From contig GL947595.1 in NCBI GenBank assembly GCA_000218745.1, positions 432,556 through 496,555 on the forward strand: a stretch of DNA of 64,000 nt. Direction: 5' to 3'. The translations under genes and the position numbers were made by a program. Below, piece after piece: positions 29,490 to 38,178 of this stretch; position 1 is the first letter of the stretch, and the number at the start of each line of letters is the position of its first letter. The stretch comes from Prochlorococcus marinus bv. HNLC2. Its GTDB lineage: Bacteria > Cyanobacteriota > Cyanobacteriia > PCC-6307 > Cyanobiaceae. The notes beneath the pieces were generated by a model. The model saw only the letters and a program-made list of their open reading frames with translations, was not told the origin of the DNA and did no database searches.

Positions 29490-31247
29490 GTGCTTTTTAA
29501 AAAAAATTTTACTTATGATAATTCAGGTTCTAGTTATTCTGATATTCTACTAGAATTAGATGCAGGTAAAGTTCAATCTTTATATTTTTATCCTAGAAGA
29601 AGAGAAATAGATGTAATTTTTAAAAATGGAGATAAAGAAAAAATACCAATTTTGTATAATGATCAATTGATTTTAGAAAAAGCTTCGGAGAATAAAGTTG
29701 AACTAACAATTAATAACAGTAAAAAGGATTCTTCCTCAGCAAATTCAGCAGCATCTTTAATTATTTTATTTATTTTTATTTTTAGTTTTATATTAATATT
29801 CAGAACCACATCAAAACTAGCTAATAAAGCTTTTGGATTCGGTAAAAGTCGTTCAAAATTTGTAATGATAGATGATGTTGATAAAAGATTCGATGACATA
29901 GCAGGAATACCAGAAGCGACGGAAGAACTTCAAGAGATTATTACTTTTTTAAAAAATCCACAAAAATTAATTGATTTAGGAGCAATAGTACCTAAAGGTG
30001 TTCTTATGGTTGGACCACCTGGTACTGGGAAAACTCTCTTAGCAAAAGCCATTGCTGGAGAATCAGGTGTTCCATTCCTTTCCATTTCAGCCTCTGAGTT
30101 TGTAGAACTTTTTGTAGGTGTAGGAGCTAGTAGAGTTAGAGATCTTTTTGAAAAGGCGAAAGAGAAATCCCCATGTATTGTTTTTATTGATGAAATTGAT
30201 TCTATTGGAAGACAACGAGGTTCAGGAATAGGAGGAGGAAATGATGAAAGAGAACAAACCCTAAATCAACTTCTTACTCAACTAGATGGTTTTTCAGATA
30301 ATTCTGGGGTAATTGTACTTGCAGCTACAAATAGACCAGATATATTAGATCCTGCATTACTAAGACCTGGTCGTTTTGATAGAAAAATAGAAGTTCTTTT
30401 ACCTGATATTGAAGGTAGAAATAAGATTCTTTGTATTCATTCATTAAACAAACCTCTGTCGAAAGATGTTGACTTAAAATATTGGGCTTCCAGAACTATT
30501 GGATTCTCAGGTGCTGATCTAGAAAATCTTATGAATGAGAGTGCAATACATTGTGCAAGAAATTTATCCAAACAAATCAAAAATGAACATATAGAAGATG
30601 CCTTAGAAAAAATTACTCTGGGATTAAGTAATACTAAAGTCTCAGGTGAAAAGACAAAGAAGTTCCGTGCATATAATGAGGCAGGCAGAGCAATTGTATC
30701 AGCATTTAACAATGGTATAAACTCTATCGATAAAATAACGATATTACAAAGAGAAGGAAGTTTAGGCGGATACACACAAATTTCTCCTGATGAAGACGTA
30801 TTAACAAGTGGGTTAATTTCTAAAAAATTATTATTAAATAAAATTGAAATTGCCCTAGCAGGAAGGGCTGCAGAAACACTAGTTTTTGGTAAAAATGAAA
30901 TTACACAACTTGCCTCTCGAGATATTGCTTACTCAACTGAGATAGCTAAAGAGATGATTACTAAATATGGATTCTCTTCAATTGGTCCAGTTAATATTTC
31001 TCAAGATAATGAAGATATATTTTTAGGAAACAGTTTACTAAGAAATAAATCAACTATTGCTGATAAAACATCATTACAAATAGATAATGAAATTATGAAA
31101 ATAGCAAAAAGTTCATTAAATAAATCTTTTAAGATTTTAGAAAGAAATAGAATACTCTTAGATAAACTAGTTGAATTATTAATTCATGAAGAAACTGTAA
31201 ATAAGGAGAAATTTATTGAGTTAGCTTCCAAATTATTAAAAGTATGA
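29490..31247 (+). CDS. FtsH-family AAA protein lacking the zinc protease site (FtsHi-like)
   Basis: A 585-residue membrane AAA protein from a GTG start. It has one clear helix near residues 90-107, then an intact ATPase: Walker [15 protein letters not shown] (near 175), pore loop [15 protein letters not shown], Walker [16 protein letters not shown], and the sensor and arginine-finger region [23 protein letters not shown]. The metalloprotease motif HEAGH is replaced by NEAGR (residues 396-400: AAT GAG GCA GGC AGA), losing both zinc-binding histidines. The downstream Asp is kept ([14 protein letters not shown]). It probably unfolds proteins or joins a hetero-hexamer with an active FtsH, like plant FtsHi proteins. 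Confidence 0.92.
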   Translation: MLFKKNFTYDNSGSSYSDILLELDAGKVQSLYFYPRRREIDVIFKNGDKEKIPILYNDQLILEKASENKVELTINNSKKDSSSANSAASLIILFIFIFSFILIFRTTSKLANKAFGFGKSRSKFVMIDDVDKRFDDIAGIPEATEELQEIITFLKNPQKLIDLGAIVPKGVLMVGPPGTGKTLLAKAIAGESGVPFLSISASEFVELFVGVGASRVRDLFEKAKEKSPCIVFIDEIDSIGRQRGSGIGGGNDEREQTLNQLLTQLDGFSDNSGVIVLAATNRPDILDPALLRPGRFDRKIEVLLPDIEGRNKILCIHSLNKPLSKDVDLKYWASRTIGFSGADLENLMNESAIHCARNLSKQIKNEHIEDALEKITLGLSNTKVSGEKTKKFRAYNEAGRAIVSAFNNGINSIDKITILQREGSLGGYTQISPDEDVLTSGLISKKLLLNKIEIALAGRAAETLVFGKNEITQLASRDIAYSTEIAKEMITKYGFSSIGPVNISQDNEDIFLGNSLLRNKSTIADKTSLQIDNEIMKIAKSSLNKSFKILERNRILLDKLVELLIHEETVNKEKFIELASKLLKV

Positions 31248-31275
31248 TTAAATAAAATATTCGCACTCCTATTTT

Positions 31276-32034
31276 ATAAATACAAAATTTACCAAGATAA
31301 TTTTTTATTTAATAATTGTCCCACTTTTTCCAATAATACAGGGGCAATGGTTAAATATTTCCTCACTTATTGATAACCAGTCTTCAATTTATAATACACT
31401 TTATTATTTAAGTGGATACTTATTTCCTTCAATTTTAGTTTTTTACTCAATAAATAATTTTACTGATTACCAATTTAATAATAATTATGGAAAAGATATA
31501 AAGAATAATTTCCGATATACATCTACTATCGTATTTCCAATACTATTAATCTTTTCCATATTAATAACTAAGTACTATATTTACTTGTTTTCAAAAATTA
31601 ATAATGCTTCATTTAATTTCTTAGAGTTTAATCATTTACAATTTATTTTTATATTAATAATTTCATTTTTATTATTGATAAAGAAGATAAAAAATAAAGT
31701 TAAAAATTTATATTTAATATATTATCTAATCAACTTTTCAATTTATTGGACAATTAATACATATTCATTAAATATTTCTAATACATTTATTAAAGATAAT
31801 TATATTAACAACTTTATATCAAGCAATTTAAATTTTAATTATATAAATATAATATTTTTATTTTTATTAGAGATACTTTTTTTTCTTTGGTCTTTCATCG
31901 CGGATAAAAATAACTTAAGTGATTGGTGTATTCCAATACCAAAAAAAAGTAATCTTTACCCAATTGTAAATATTTTTCTTTTCTATTTTGGTTTAATTGT
32001 TTATTTTTATATGTTTAAAAATATATTTTTATAG
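31276..32034 (+). CDS. Multi-pass membrane protein without a standard start codon
   Basis: The frame is open from 31252 (after TAA at 31249) to 32034. It encodes a continuous membrane protein with about six hydrophobic segments, starting near [12 protein letters not shown] and passing through [26 protein letters not shown] and [13 protein letters not shown]. The first standard start is TTG at 31585, in the middle of a helix, which would cut off the first 103 codons. ATA at 31276, followed by [10 protein letters not shown], has the look of a former ATG. I do not recognise the family. It follows ftsH by a few bases and overlaps the convergent peroxiredoxin gene by 6 bp. Confidence 0.55.
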   Translation: MNTKFTKIIFYLIIVPLFPIIQGQWLNISSLIDNQSSIYNTLYYLSGYLFPSILVFYSINNFTDYQFNNNYGKDIKNNFRYTSTIVFPILLIFSILITKYYIYLFSKINNASFNFLEFNHLQFIFILIISFLLLIKKIKNKVKNLYLIYYLINFSIYWTINTYSLNISNTFIKDNYINNFISSNLNFNYINIIFLFLLEILFFLWSFIADKNNLSDWCIPIPKKSNLYPIVNIFLFYFGLIVYFYMFKNIFL

Positions 32035-32625
32035 TGCAGAGAAATACTCTTTACTTCCTTTTGGATCTTCTAACATTGTTTTATCACCAGGAGTCCAATT
32101 AGCTGGGCAAACCTCATCAGGGTTTTTTGCAACATATTGATATCCCTGCAATATTCTAAGAGATTCATCTACATTTCTACCTACTGGAGCTTTATTAACA
32201 GTCGTATGCATAACAATTCCCTCTGGATTAATTAAAAACAAGCCTCTATCTGCTTCCCCGTCTTCATTTAGAACATTATACGCTTGAGAAATTTCTCTCT
32301 TGAGATCAGATACTAAGGGATAATTAATATCACCTATACCTCCTTCGTTTCGCGGTGTTTGGATCCAGGCTAAATGACAATGTTTGCTATCTACTGATAC
32401 ACCTAATATCTCTGTATTTAATGATGAGAAATCTGAATACCGATCACTAAAAGCCGTAATTTCAGTAGGACAAACAAAAGTAAAATCTAGAGGGTAGAAA
32501 AATAGTACAACCCATTTACCTCTAAAATCGGATAATTTGATATCTTTAAATTCCTGATCAATTACTGCACTTGCAGAGAAATCGGGAGCTTCTTGACCCA
32601 CTCTTAAACTTCCACTAGATGTCAT
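32029..32625 (-). CDS. 2-Cys peroxiredoxin
   Basis: A thiol peroxidase that reduces H2O2 and organic peroxides. The 198-residue protein has the peroxidatic Cys in [20 protein letters not shown] (near residue 52), the [13 protein letters not shown] segment, and the resolving Cys in [13 protein letters not shown] near the C-terminus. This layout is that of typical 2-Cys (AhpC/Prx1) enzymes, reduced by thioredoxin. A C-terminal YF-like tail (EYFSAL) suggests sensitivity to over-oxidation. Start ATG at 32625. Confidence 0.96.
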   Translation of the reverse strand: MTSSGSLRVGQEAPDFSASAVIDQEFKDIKLSDFRGKWVVLFFYPLDFTFVCPTEITAFSDRYSDFSSLNTEILGVSVDSKHCHLAWIQTPRNEGGIGDINYPLVSDLKREISQAYNVLNEDGEADRGLFLINPEGIVMHTTVNKAPVGRNVDESLRILQGYQYVAKNPDEVCPANWTPGDKTMLEDPKGSKEYFSAL

Positions 32626-32733
32626 AGGTTTTATGTCCTAAAATTTATATATGATAAGGTCATATTAGACCACAAGTAGTATTATAATTTTAATATTATT
32701 GAATTTGCAAGTAATTTATTCAAATTTTTCTAT

Positions 32734-32862
32734 ATGAAATGGGATCAATCATTTACTAAAAGGTTTACGATAATGAACCACAGTAAATTATTAAAGAATT
32801 TGAGGAGAGAGCTAGTCAAATATCCTATATCGAGAGATAAAAGTAAAAAGAATCAATCATAG
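32734..32862 (+). CDS. Small basic protein
   Basis: A 42-residue ORF (ATG 32734, TAG 32860). The product is basic, with a core HSKLLKNLRRELVKYPISR and no membrane segment. It looks like a real small protein because of its even codon use and the isolated position in a ~340-bp gap between the peroxiredoxin and the next minus-strand gene. Family unknown. Confidence 0.45.
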   Translation: MKWDQSFTKRFTIMNHSKLLKNLRRELVKYPISRDKSKKNQS

Positions 32863-32969
32863 CTCTCTAATCCTAAATTTAAATTTTAAAGAATTAATAT
32901 CTAAGTGAACTTATAATTATAATAAATTTTCATTAAATAAATCTTATATTTGAGTTTAATGATTCGTAA

Positions 32970-33200
32970 TTAATTAATTTTTTTTCTTATTGATCTACAA
33001 AAATTTTCAAATCTCTCCATTTTTGTTAAATCAGGTAAAGTCCATATTGTTTCCCCACCTTGAAATGAGTCATTAATCCATTCTTCAAATTCTTTTTCTA
33101 TAGCATTTTTATATTTAATCGAGGTAGAAGTTCTACCTTGATAGTATTTTTTTATTTCTCTTAAACTATTTTCTAACTCCGGTCTCATTATCGAATGCAT
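32970..33200 (-). CDS. Small conserved hypothetical protein
   Basis: A 76-residue soluble protein with several predicted helices: MRPELENSLREIKKYYQGR, KNAIEKEFEEWINDSFQGG, and a C-terminal TKMERFENFCRSIRKK. It looks like a real gene but I do not recognise a family and no catalytic motif stands out. A second in-frame ATG at residue 5 is also possible. It lies just before a small membrane protein gene on the same strand. Confidence 0.6.
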   Translation of the reverse strand: MHSIMRPELENSLREIKKYYQGRTSTSIKYKNAIEKEFEEWINDSFQGGETIWTLPDLTKMERFENFCRSIRKKIN

Positions 33201-33238
33201 ATTTATAAATCTAACATTCTATGGTTATATTCTAAAAT

Positions 33239-33409
33239 CTAAGTATTTTGAACTACATGAAATAAACCGAATGAATAACCTCCTATAAGGATCCAACCAA
33301 GAATACTTGAAATGATAGTAGATCTCCTATTGTGACGACGAAGTGCTTTTTCAATCATTTCTTGCGCCTCTAGTTTTGAAACTAAGTCTGTATTATTTTC
33401 TTTTGTCAT
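33239..33409 (-). CDS. Small single-pass membrane protein
   Basis: A 56-residue gene (ATG 33409, TAG 33239). A polar N-terminal half (TDLVSKLEAQEMIEKALRRH) leads to one C-terminal membrane helix (TIISSILGWILIGGYSFGLF). The charge pattern suggests the N-terminus stays in the cytoplasm. Family unknown. The next gene on the same strand starts about 40 bp downstream. Confidence 0.6.
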   Translation of the reverse strand: MTKENNTDLVSKLEAQEMIEKALRRHNRRSTIISSILGWILIGGYSFGLFHVVQNT

Positions 33410-33671
33410 TTTAATTATTGTTTTATTTAATATAAAAGATTAAAAAAAAAAACGAGATTATAATAAATAAAAATTTTTTCAGATGATTTATTTTGAATTA
33501 TTACAAAGTTTTGATTACATATAATATTTTTTAAATTAAAATTTTTTATTTAAACTAATCTTTATTTAATTGTGAGGAACATTTAAATACGGAAAATTAA
33601 TATTTCTATAAAATAAAAAAACTAATAAAAATAATTTTTAAAATAATATCAATAAGTTAATTACATATTTA
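33410..33671. other. AT-rich intergenic stretch
   Basis: About 260 bp with almost no G or C and many short homopolymers. No ORF above about 20 codons and no stable hairpin was seen. It sits at the left of a small-gene cluster that reaches to tRNA-Met. Confidence 0.4.
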
Positions 33672-33839
33672 ATGGATATAAACAATAATATAATAATTCT
33701 AAATTCAATTTTTGCTAATAAAAGATTTTCAATTAAAGATAGACTCCTAATATTAGAAATAGCTAAAGTATCCAAAGACTCAAAAGAATTAATTGAAAAT
33801 ATAAAATGGGAATTGAATTTAAATCTTAAATATTTATAA
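33672..33839 (+). CDS. Small hypothetical protein
   Basis: A 55-residue ORF (ATG 33672, TAA 33837). The predicted product is mainly helical (SIKDRLLILEIAKVSKDSKEL) with a hydrophobic, charged repeating pattern and no membrane helix. Unknown family. One of three short plus-strand ORFs in a sparse region; it may be real but random AT-rich ORFs of this size are possible. Confidence 0.4.
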   Translation: MDINNNIIILNSIFANKRFSIKDRLLILEIAKVSKDSKELIENIKWELNLNLKYL

Positions 33840-33890
33840 ATATTTTATTTGATCATATCAAATTTAATATGATTAATATAAAAGAAATTT

Positions 33891-34046
33891 ATGAATAAAA
33901 TACGTAATCAATCTACTCAAAAAGTCTTTATAAGCAATTCAAAAAAAGTTGATTGCAACGTAAGCATTGCAAGTAATGAAATAATGCTAAATAGAATTTT
34001 TAATGGAAATAGATTTGAATTTCCATTTTCAAATTATTTAAATTAA
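33891..34046 (+). CDS. Small hypothetical protein
   Basis: A 51-residue ORF (ATG 33891, TAA 34044), 51 bp after the previous one. The product is asparagine-rich with no recognised motif (VDCNVSIASNEIMLNRIFNG). An AG-rich stretch (aaagaaattt) lies just before the ATG. Existence is uncertain. Confidence 0.35.
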   Translation: MNKIRNQSTQKVFISNSKKVDCNVSIASNEIMLNRIFNGNRFEFPFSNYLN

Positions 34047-34202
34047 AAAGTTCATAGTATTAAAAGTAGATGAGTGTTAAATAAATTTAATGTAATTTTG
34101 AATTCACTTACTAAGTTTTTTTAAGCAATCCTAAAAAAATAATAAAAATATCAATAAAAATTAGTTTAATTATTCATAATAATCAAAGTTTTATAAATTC
34201 AT

Positions 34203-34373
34203 ATGAGTGGTGATAATCTACATGGAAAACAACCTATTAAATTTTATTCTGAGAGTATGACACTTACTAAACTTATTCTAATAGAGCGCCATTTTAACTT
34301 CAAATATCAAATAGATGATAAATCAAAGCCTGATCAAAAATATATTGAATTAAAAAATTTACTTATTTCATAA
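34203..34373 (+). CDS. Small hypothetical protein
   Basis: A 56-residue ORF (ATG 34203, TAA 34371). The product has a central amphipathic stretch (SMTLTKLILIERHFNFKY) and a charged C-terminus. No family recognised. It is convergent with the small ORF on the other strand 30 bp downstream. Confidence 0.4.
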   Translation: MSGDNLHGKQPIKFYSESMTLTKLILIERHFNFKYQIDDKSKPDQKYIELKNLLIS

Positions 34374-34403
34374 ATTTATATTTTTCTATTATCATTAGAA
34401 TAA

Positions 34404-34556
34404 TTAATTGTTTTCATTAAAGATATCTTTAATTTTTAATCTTTTTAATACGTTTTCGTTTTCCCATAGAAGACCTATTTCATCATTCCTCAAGGGCTTG
34501 GTGTCATAAAATTTATACAGGGTGATCAAAATCAAAGAAAAGGTTATAAATTCCAT
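34404..34556 (-). CDS. Small hypothetical protein with N-terminal hydrophobic segment
   Basis: A 50-residue ORF on the minus strand (ATG 34556, TAA 34404). It starts with a hydrophobic stretch (MEFITFSLILITLYKFY) and continues as a charged tail (RNDEIGLLWENENVLKRL). Could be a small membrane-anchored protein. It is divergent from the ribbon-helix-helix-like gene, with the palindromes lying between the two starts. Confidence 0.45.
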   Translation of the reverse strand: MEFITFSLILITLYKFYDTKPLRNDEIGLLWENENVLKRLKIKDIFNENN

Positions 34557-34591
34557 AATTATTTTTAATTGACATATTTTTAATATAGTGC

Positions 34592-34602
34592 AACACTGTG
34601 TT
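34592..34602. promoter_or_regulatory. Palindrome upstream of the ribbon-helix-helix-like gene
   Basis: AACACTGTGTT is a perfect dyad (5-bp arms, one central base). It lies 29 bp before the ATG at 34631, next to AAGTGTCACA at 34608-34617. The position suits an operator for self-regulation by the neighbouring DNA-binding-like protein. This is inferred from location only. Confidence 0.4.
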
Positions 34603-34607
34603 TATGC

Positions 34608-34617
34608 AAGTGTCACA
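34608..34617. repeat. Left copy of a 10-bp inverted repeat flanking the ribbon-helix-helix-like gene
   Basis: AAGTGTCACA here is the exact reverse complement of TGTGACACTT at 35014-35023. The two copies enclose the 117-codon gene. A related half-site (TGACACTTA) occurs at about 34258. They may be operator sites or remains of an element boundary. Confidence 0.45.
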
Positions 34618-34630
34618 TTAAATCATAGCA

Positions 34631-34984
34631 ATGCCAACCTCAAGAAAAAGAATTGGCTTTCTCCCTACTGAGGAGGTTAAAGATATAATTGACAAAATAT
34701 GCTTAAGAAATAATCTAAGTCAGTCTAAAGTAACAGGTATATTAGTAGAGGAAGCGTTAAAGGTAAGAAATCTTTATAAATCAAAAAATAATGAAGGGAA
34801 CGGAGAAATAGCTTTAAATAATGAATTGGATAAATCTAAAATTTCAAATAAAATTAACAACTTAACTTTTAAAAACAATGATATAGATAAAGATAAGGAA
34901 GATGAGGAATATAAGTTAATTAAAGAATATCTTAATTATAAAAATTTTAAAAAGATATTATCAATAGTTCAATCTGAAAGTTGA
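34631..34984 (+). CDS. Ribbon-helix-helix-like protein
   Basis: A 117-residue protein. The N-terminal 45 residues fit a short RHH DNA-binding fold: a strand-like start (SRKRIGFLPTEE), helix A (VKDIIDKICLRNNLS), then helix B (QSKVTGILVEEALKVR). The rest is a polar, charged, probably disordered linker and a C-terminal helix. RHH proteins bind DNA as dimers and often control their own operon or a toxin, but I see no clear toxin partner. The gene is flanked by inverted TGTGACACTT copies. Confidence 0.6.
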   Translation: MPTSRKRIGFLPTEEVKDIIDKICLRNNLSQSKVTGILVEEALKVRNLYKSKNNEGNGEIALNNELDKSKISNKINNLTFKNNDIDKDKEDEEYKLIKEYLNYKNFKKILSIVQSES

Positions 34985-35013
34985 GGGTTATATTAAAAGT
35001 TCCTTTTTGATAG

Positions 35014-35023
35014 TGTGACACTT
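35014..35023. repeat. Right copy of the 10-bp inverted repeat
   Basis: TGTGACACTT, reverse complement of the left copy at 34608-34617, located 30 bp after the stop of the ribbon-helix-helix-like gene. Confidence 0.45.
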
Positions 35024-35225
35024 ATTGGGTGAATTACTCTAAAAAGTGTAGATTAAATATGATAAATACTATTAACAAATATAATTTTTATGATTTATTC
35101 GAAAATAAATCATTTAAATTTTTTACAAATAAAAGTTAAATATATACAAAATAAATAAATTAAGTAATAAATACAATGGCAATTAATAAAAACTGTATTT
35201 ATATAAAGAAAGATATAGTTCTCTT

Positions 35226-35345
35226 ATGAAAATTGCATTAGACAACTTCTTATGTTGGTTATTACTGAGATCAGTTGAAACTTACTATGGAGACTCTTTA
35301 AAAGAAGCCGTAATTTCAGATCAACCTAGTAAGAGAATAAACTGA
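35226..35345 (+). CDS. Small hypothetical protein
   Basis: A 39-residue ORF (ATG 35226, TGA 35343) just before tRNA-Met (opposite strand). The product has a hydrophobic N-terminal helix (DNFLCWLLLRSVETYYG) and a basic C-terminus (DQPSKRIN). The composition is more protein-like than the neighbouring short ORFs. Unknown family. Confidence 0.5.
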   Translation: MKIALDNFLCWLLLRSVETYYGDSLKEAVISDQPSKRIN

Positions 35346-35383
35346 TTCTACGATTTATATAAAAGCTTTAATATTAGTTAAAG

Positions 35384-35457
<74 letters not shown>

Positions 35458-35485
35458 ATAGTTTTATAATAAATCATTATTTGAT

Positions 35486-35968
35486 CTATTTAGGTTTTAT
35501 TTCATATATTTGTTTGTGAGCTTCGTAAAGAGCTATTCCGCATGCAACTGATAAATTAAGACTTCTAACCCCATCATTTCCTTTTTTTTCCGTTGCTTTA
35601 TTTGGCATGTATATTGAAATTAATTCATCACAATCATTGATAATTTCTTGTGGTAATCCATTATCCTCTCTCCCAAAAACCATTATGTCGTTTATTTTAA
35701 ATTTAAAGTTTCTGAGGTAAACTCCATTTTTCTTACTAAATGATATTAATCTACCTTTTTTTTTAGATTTCTTGAATTCATAAAAATTTTTATATTGATT
35801 AATTCTCATTAAATGCCAATAATCTAATCCAGCTCTTTTTAAATGTTTATCTTCAATCTTAAAGCCAAAAGGTTCTATTAGATTAAGTGGAACATCATAA
35901 GCTGCACATGTTCTTGCAATACTTCCAGTGTTTTGAGGGATTCTTGGTTCAAAAAGTGATACTTCCAA
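35486..35968 (-). CDS. trmL: tRNA (cytidine(34)-2'-O)-methyltransferase TrmL
   Basis: A 160-residue SPOUT methyltransferase that 2'-O-methylates the wobble base of certain leucine tRNAs. Motifs: N-terminal EPRIPQNTGSIARTCAA, LNLIEPFGFKIEDKHLKRA, the cofactor-knot residues MVFGREDNGLPQEI, and the C-terminal RSLNLSVACGIALYEA. Size and motifs match the YibK/TrmL family. It follows cobU by 7 bp. Confidence 0.93.
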   Translation of the reverse strand: MEVSLFEPRIPQNTGSIARTCAAYDVPLNLIEPFGFKIEDKHLKRAGLDYWHLMRINQYKNFYEFKKSKKKGRLISFSKKNGVYLRNFKFKINDIMVFGREDNGLPQEIINDCDELISIYMPNKATEKKGNDGVRSLNLSVACGIALYEAHKQIYEIKPK

Positions 35969-35975
35969 TATTTAT

Positions 35976-36494
35976 TTAAATATCACAATATATATCATCT
36001 AATTTGATCGCTTTTCCATTAATTGTCAACCAATTATTACTAGAAATGAGAGTTATATCTTTTAAAACCTCTCCAATACGTTCTGTGAAAATATTTCCAA
36101 TTTTATATTCAGAAACCAATCCCCAACCAACCTGTTCTCCTACTATTATTATGTCACTTTTATATTCTATTAAGCATTTATTAAGTAGAAGAAGATTTCT
36201 TTTCCATTCATTATCATCTTCGTTGATATTTTTAACAACAAAGCCACCAATAGAGTCAATTAATAATGGTCCAGATACATTTTTAAAAACGTACAACAGA
36301 TCATCATTTTCAAATACATCCCAATTTGAAGGTCTTCTAGATTTATGAATTTTTATTTTTTCTTGCCAAACTAAATCATCGGGTCGTGAATCAGACAAGG
36401 CAATATAGGTAAGTTTTTTATAAACAGTGGCTATTTTTTCAGCAAATTCACTCTTTCCACTTTTGATGGCTCCTGTTATTAGAGTAATAGCCAT
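35976..36494 (-). CDS. cobU: Adenosylcobinamide kinase / guanylyltransferase
   Basis: A 172-residue bifunctional enzyme that phosphorylates adenosylcobinamide and then adds GMP, late in cobamide (B12) synthesis. P-loop ITGAIKSGKSEFAEK at the N-terminus, the RRPSNWDVFEN region with the family's conserved RP, LLIDSIGGFVV and the IIVGEQVGWGLV segment. Other B12-related genes in this window are cobN and metH. Start ATG at 36494. Confidence 0.93.
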   Translation of the reverse strand: MAITLITGAIKSGKSEFAEKIATVYKKLTYIALSDSRPDDLVWQEKIKIHKSRRPSNWDVFENDDLLYVFKNVSGPLLIDSIGGFVVKNINEDDNEWKRNLLLLNKCLIEYKSDIIIVGEQVGWGLVSEYKIGNIFTERIGEVLKDITLISSNNWLTINGKAIKLDDIYCDI

Positions 36495-36516
36495 TATTTA
36501 ATTTGTATACTAAAGT

Positions 36517-36834
36517 CTATTGGCTTGCTCTTGATTTAGAAAAAAACCATGATGCTAAAGGTACTATTGCAGCTAAGACTAATAAAGCAACTACAAAATA
36601 AGTTGCTGAAGATGAATTCATATCAGAACTTCTCATTACGTTGAAATTAGGATCAACAACTGGATTATCAATAGCGGAAGGTTGACTTTTTTCATAATTT
36701 ATTACATTCTGCTGGGCTAAAATTACCGTTTGGTTAATATTGGTTAAATTATTAGCCATACTTTCAAGAGGAAATGTTGCAAGGGTAATAACTAGTAAGC
36801 AAATCGAGAAAAATTTATTGAAGAACTTTTTCAT
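36517..36834 (-). CDS. Small exported or membrane-anchored protein
   Basis: A 105-residue protein with a signal peptide (MKKFFNKFFSICLLVITLA, probable cleavage after SMA) and a C-terminal membrane helix (YFVVALLVLAAIVPLASWFF). The middle is polar and proline-containing. It could be a small periplasmic protein anchored by its tail. Family unknown. Confidence 0.6.
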   Translation of the reverse strand: MKKFFNKFFSICLLVITLATFPLESMANNLTNINQTVILAQQNVINYEKSQPSAIDNPVVDPNFNVMRSSDMNSSSATYFVVALLVLAAIVPLASWFFSKSRASQ

Positions 36835-36913
36835 ATTTTGAATTATATCTAGTTTATAATAAAACCTTTAATATTAGTTTTGTGGCAATTAAGTAAAATA
36901 TAATTTAATTTAC

Positions 36914-37564
36914 TTGATGAATATCAAATTATATTTCATGGGATTTAATGGCAAAACAGTAATAATTCTAGGTATAGTCTTCTTTATATTCCAATTAATT
37001 AATTTTATATCTATTAATGAAATTAATCCTGAAATAGAAAGAGCACAAGTTTTGGCTGCTTTAAGTTCTATTTCTATAATTTTAATAGGATTACTATTTG
37101 AAAGAATAGATCCAAAATCAGGAGAGAAGGTTTTATTAAAAGGTGATAATAAATTTATATATGAAAAAGAGATTCCAAAAGAGTTATTGGATGAATTAGC
37201 CTGGGGGTCGCAAACTATCTTGACATCTACAGCGGCGGCATCAATTTTGATAAACTATAAAGGAAAAAACATCTTAAAAAGAGGTATTATTTCACCAAAT
37301 GATTTTAGTCTTGGCGAAATTTGTAAAAGAAGTATTAAAGATATGAAAATGATCTCCTTAGTAAACACTAAATTTTATCCAGGCAAGGAAGAATTTGATG
37401 ATTTTTGTCCTAATTTACCTTCTATTCTTATTTATCCAGTAAAAAAAGATTTAATTATATTAATAGGAGGTTGGTCAACAAGATGTTTTACTAAATCAGA
37501 TGAAAAATGGATTATGAATTGGATTAAAAAACTTCCAACAATTTTTGAAAATTGCAAGTATTAA
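36914..37564 (+). CDS. Cofactor assembly of complex C subunit B (CCB family)
   Basis: A 216-residue membrane protein of the CCB2/CCB4-related family that helps attach the single covalent haem c' to cytochrome b6. Two N-terminal hydrophobic helices (VIILGIVFFIFQLINF and LAALSSISIILIGLLF) are followed by a soluble domain with the conserved AWGSQTILTSTAAASILI, SLVNTKFYPGKEEFDDF and LIILIGGWSTRCFTKSDEKW. Start may be either of two Met codons (36914, 36917). It overlaps lptC convergently by 4 bp. Confidence 0.82.
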   Translation: MMNIKLYFMGFNGKTVIILGIVFFIFQLINFISINEINPEIERAQVLAALSSISIILIGLLFERIDPKSGEKVLLKGDNKFIYEKEIPKELLDELAWGSQTILTSTAAASILINYKGKNILKRGIISPNDFSLGEICKRSIKDMKMISLVNTKFYPGKEEFDDFCPNLPSILIYPVKKDLIILIGGWSTRCFTKSDEKWIMNWIKKLPTIFENCKY

Positions 37565-38178
37565 AAATTTATTTTAGATTTAATTCGTTCATTTTTAGAT
37601 TCAAAAAACAAAGTTTTCTTATTTAAATCATAATATGCATTATCAGCTTTAACTTTATAATTTAAGGTCGAGGAATTATTTAAATATCTATATTTAACAG
37701 GTTTAAAAAATTTTATAATATTTTCCTTTTTATTTAAAACAGCTTTACTAGATTCTATATTAATAGAATTATTATTTAATATAACATCACCAATTAGAGT
37801 AAACTCATATTTATCAATATTCCAAAAAGCTTTATTAGCATTAATTGTATTTGCCTTATTATTTTGATCATATAATCTAACATTCCCTTCTAATTCAATA
37901 TTCTTATTATTTAATAGACTTGATTTTAATGAGTTAATAATATAACTTACCTTATTCTCTTCATAAAAAAGTATTTCAGTTTTATCAAGTTTATATATTT
38001 GAATATCTTTAATAAACAATGATTTAGGACTAGATATTGCATATGATTTATCTCCATTAATTTCAAATTGTGTCATGGAGAAATCATCAATTGCAAGATT
38101 TGAATCAATTTTTTTTATAGATGTGGTGCAAGAAGATAGTAAAAGATAAATAGAAAAAATTAAAAAACTTTTAATCAT
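37561..38178 (-). CDS. lptC: LptC-like lipopolysaccharide transport protein
   Basis: A 205-residue periplasmic lipoprotein. The signal has a lipobox (LLSSC, Cys near residue 17) and the mature part is beta-rich, with repeats such as SLLNNKNIELEGNVRLYDQNN and TLIGDVILNNNSINIESSKA, like the LptC/LptA/OstA fold that carries lipopolysaccharide to the outer membrane. The lipid anchor is unusual compared with the transmembrane anchor of E. coli LptC but is common in cyanobacteria. Start overlaps the stop of metG by 8 bp. Confidence 0.75.
   Translation of the reverse strand: MIKSFLIFSIYLLLSSCTTSIKKIDSNLAIDDFSMTQFEINGDKSYAISSPKSLFIKDIQIYKLDKTEILFYEENKVSYIINSLKSSLLNNKNIELEGNVRLYDQNNKANTINANKAFWNIDKYEFTLIGDVILNNNSINIESSKAVLNKKENIIKFFKPVKYRYLNNSSTLNYKVKADNAYYDLNKKTLFFESKNERIKSKINF

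Noticed and set aside
34631-34984. Toxin-antitoxin pair with the ribbon-helix-helix-like protein as antitoxin
   Set aside because: No adjacent same-strand toxin-like gene overlaps or follows it.
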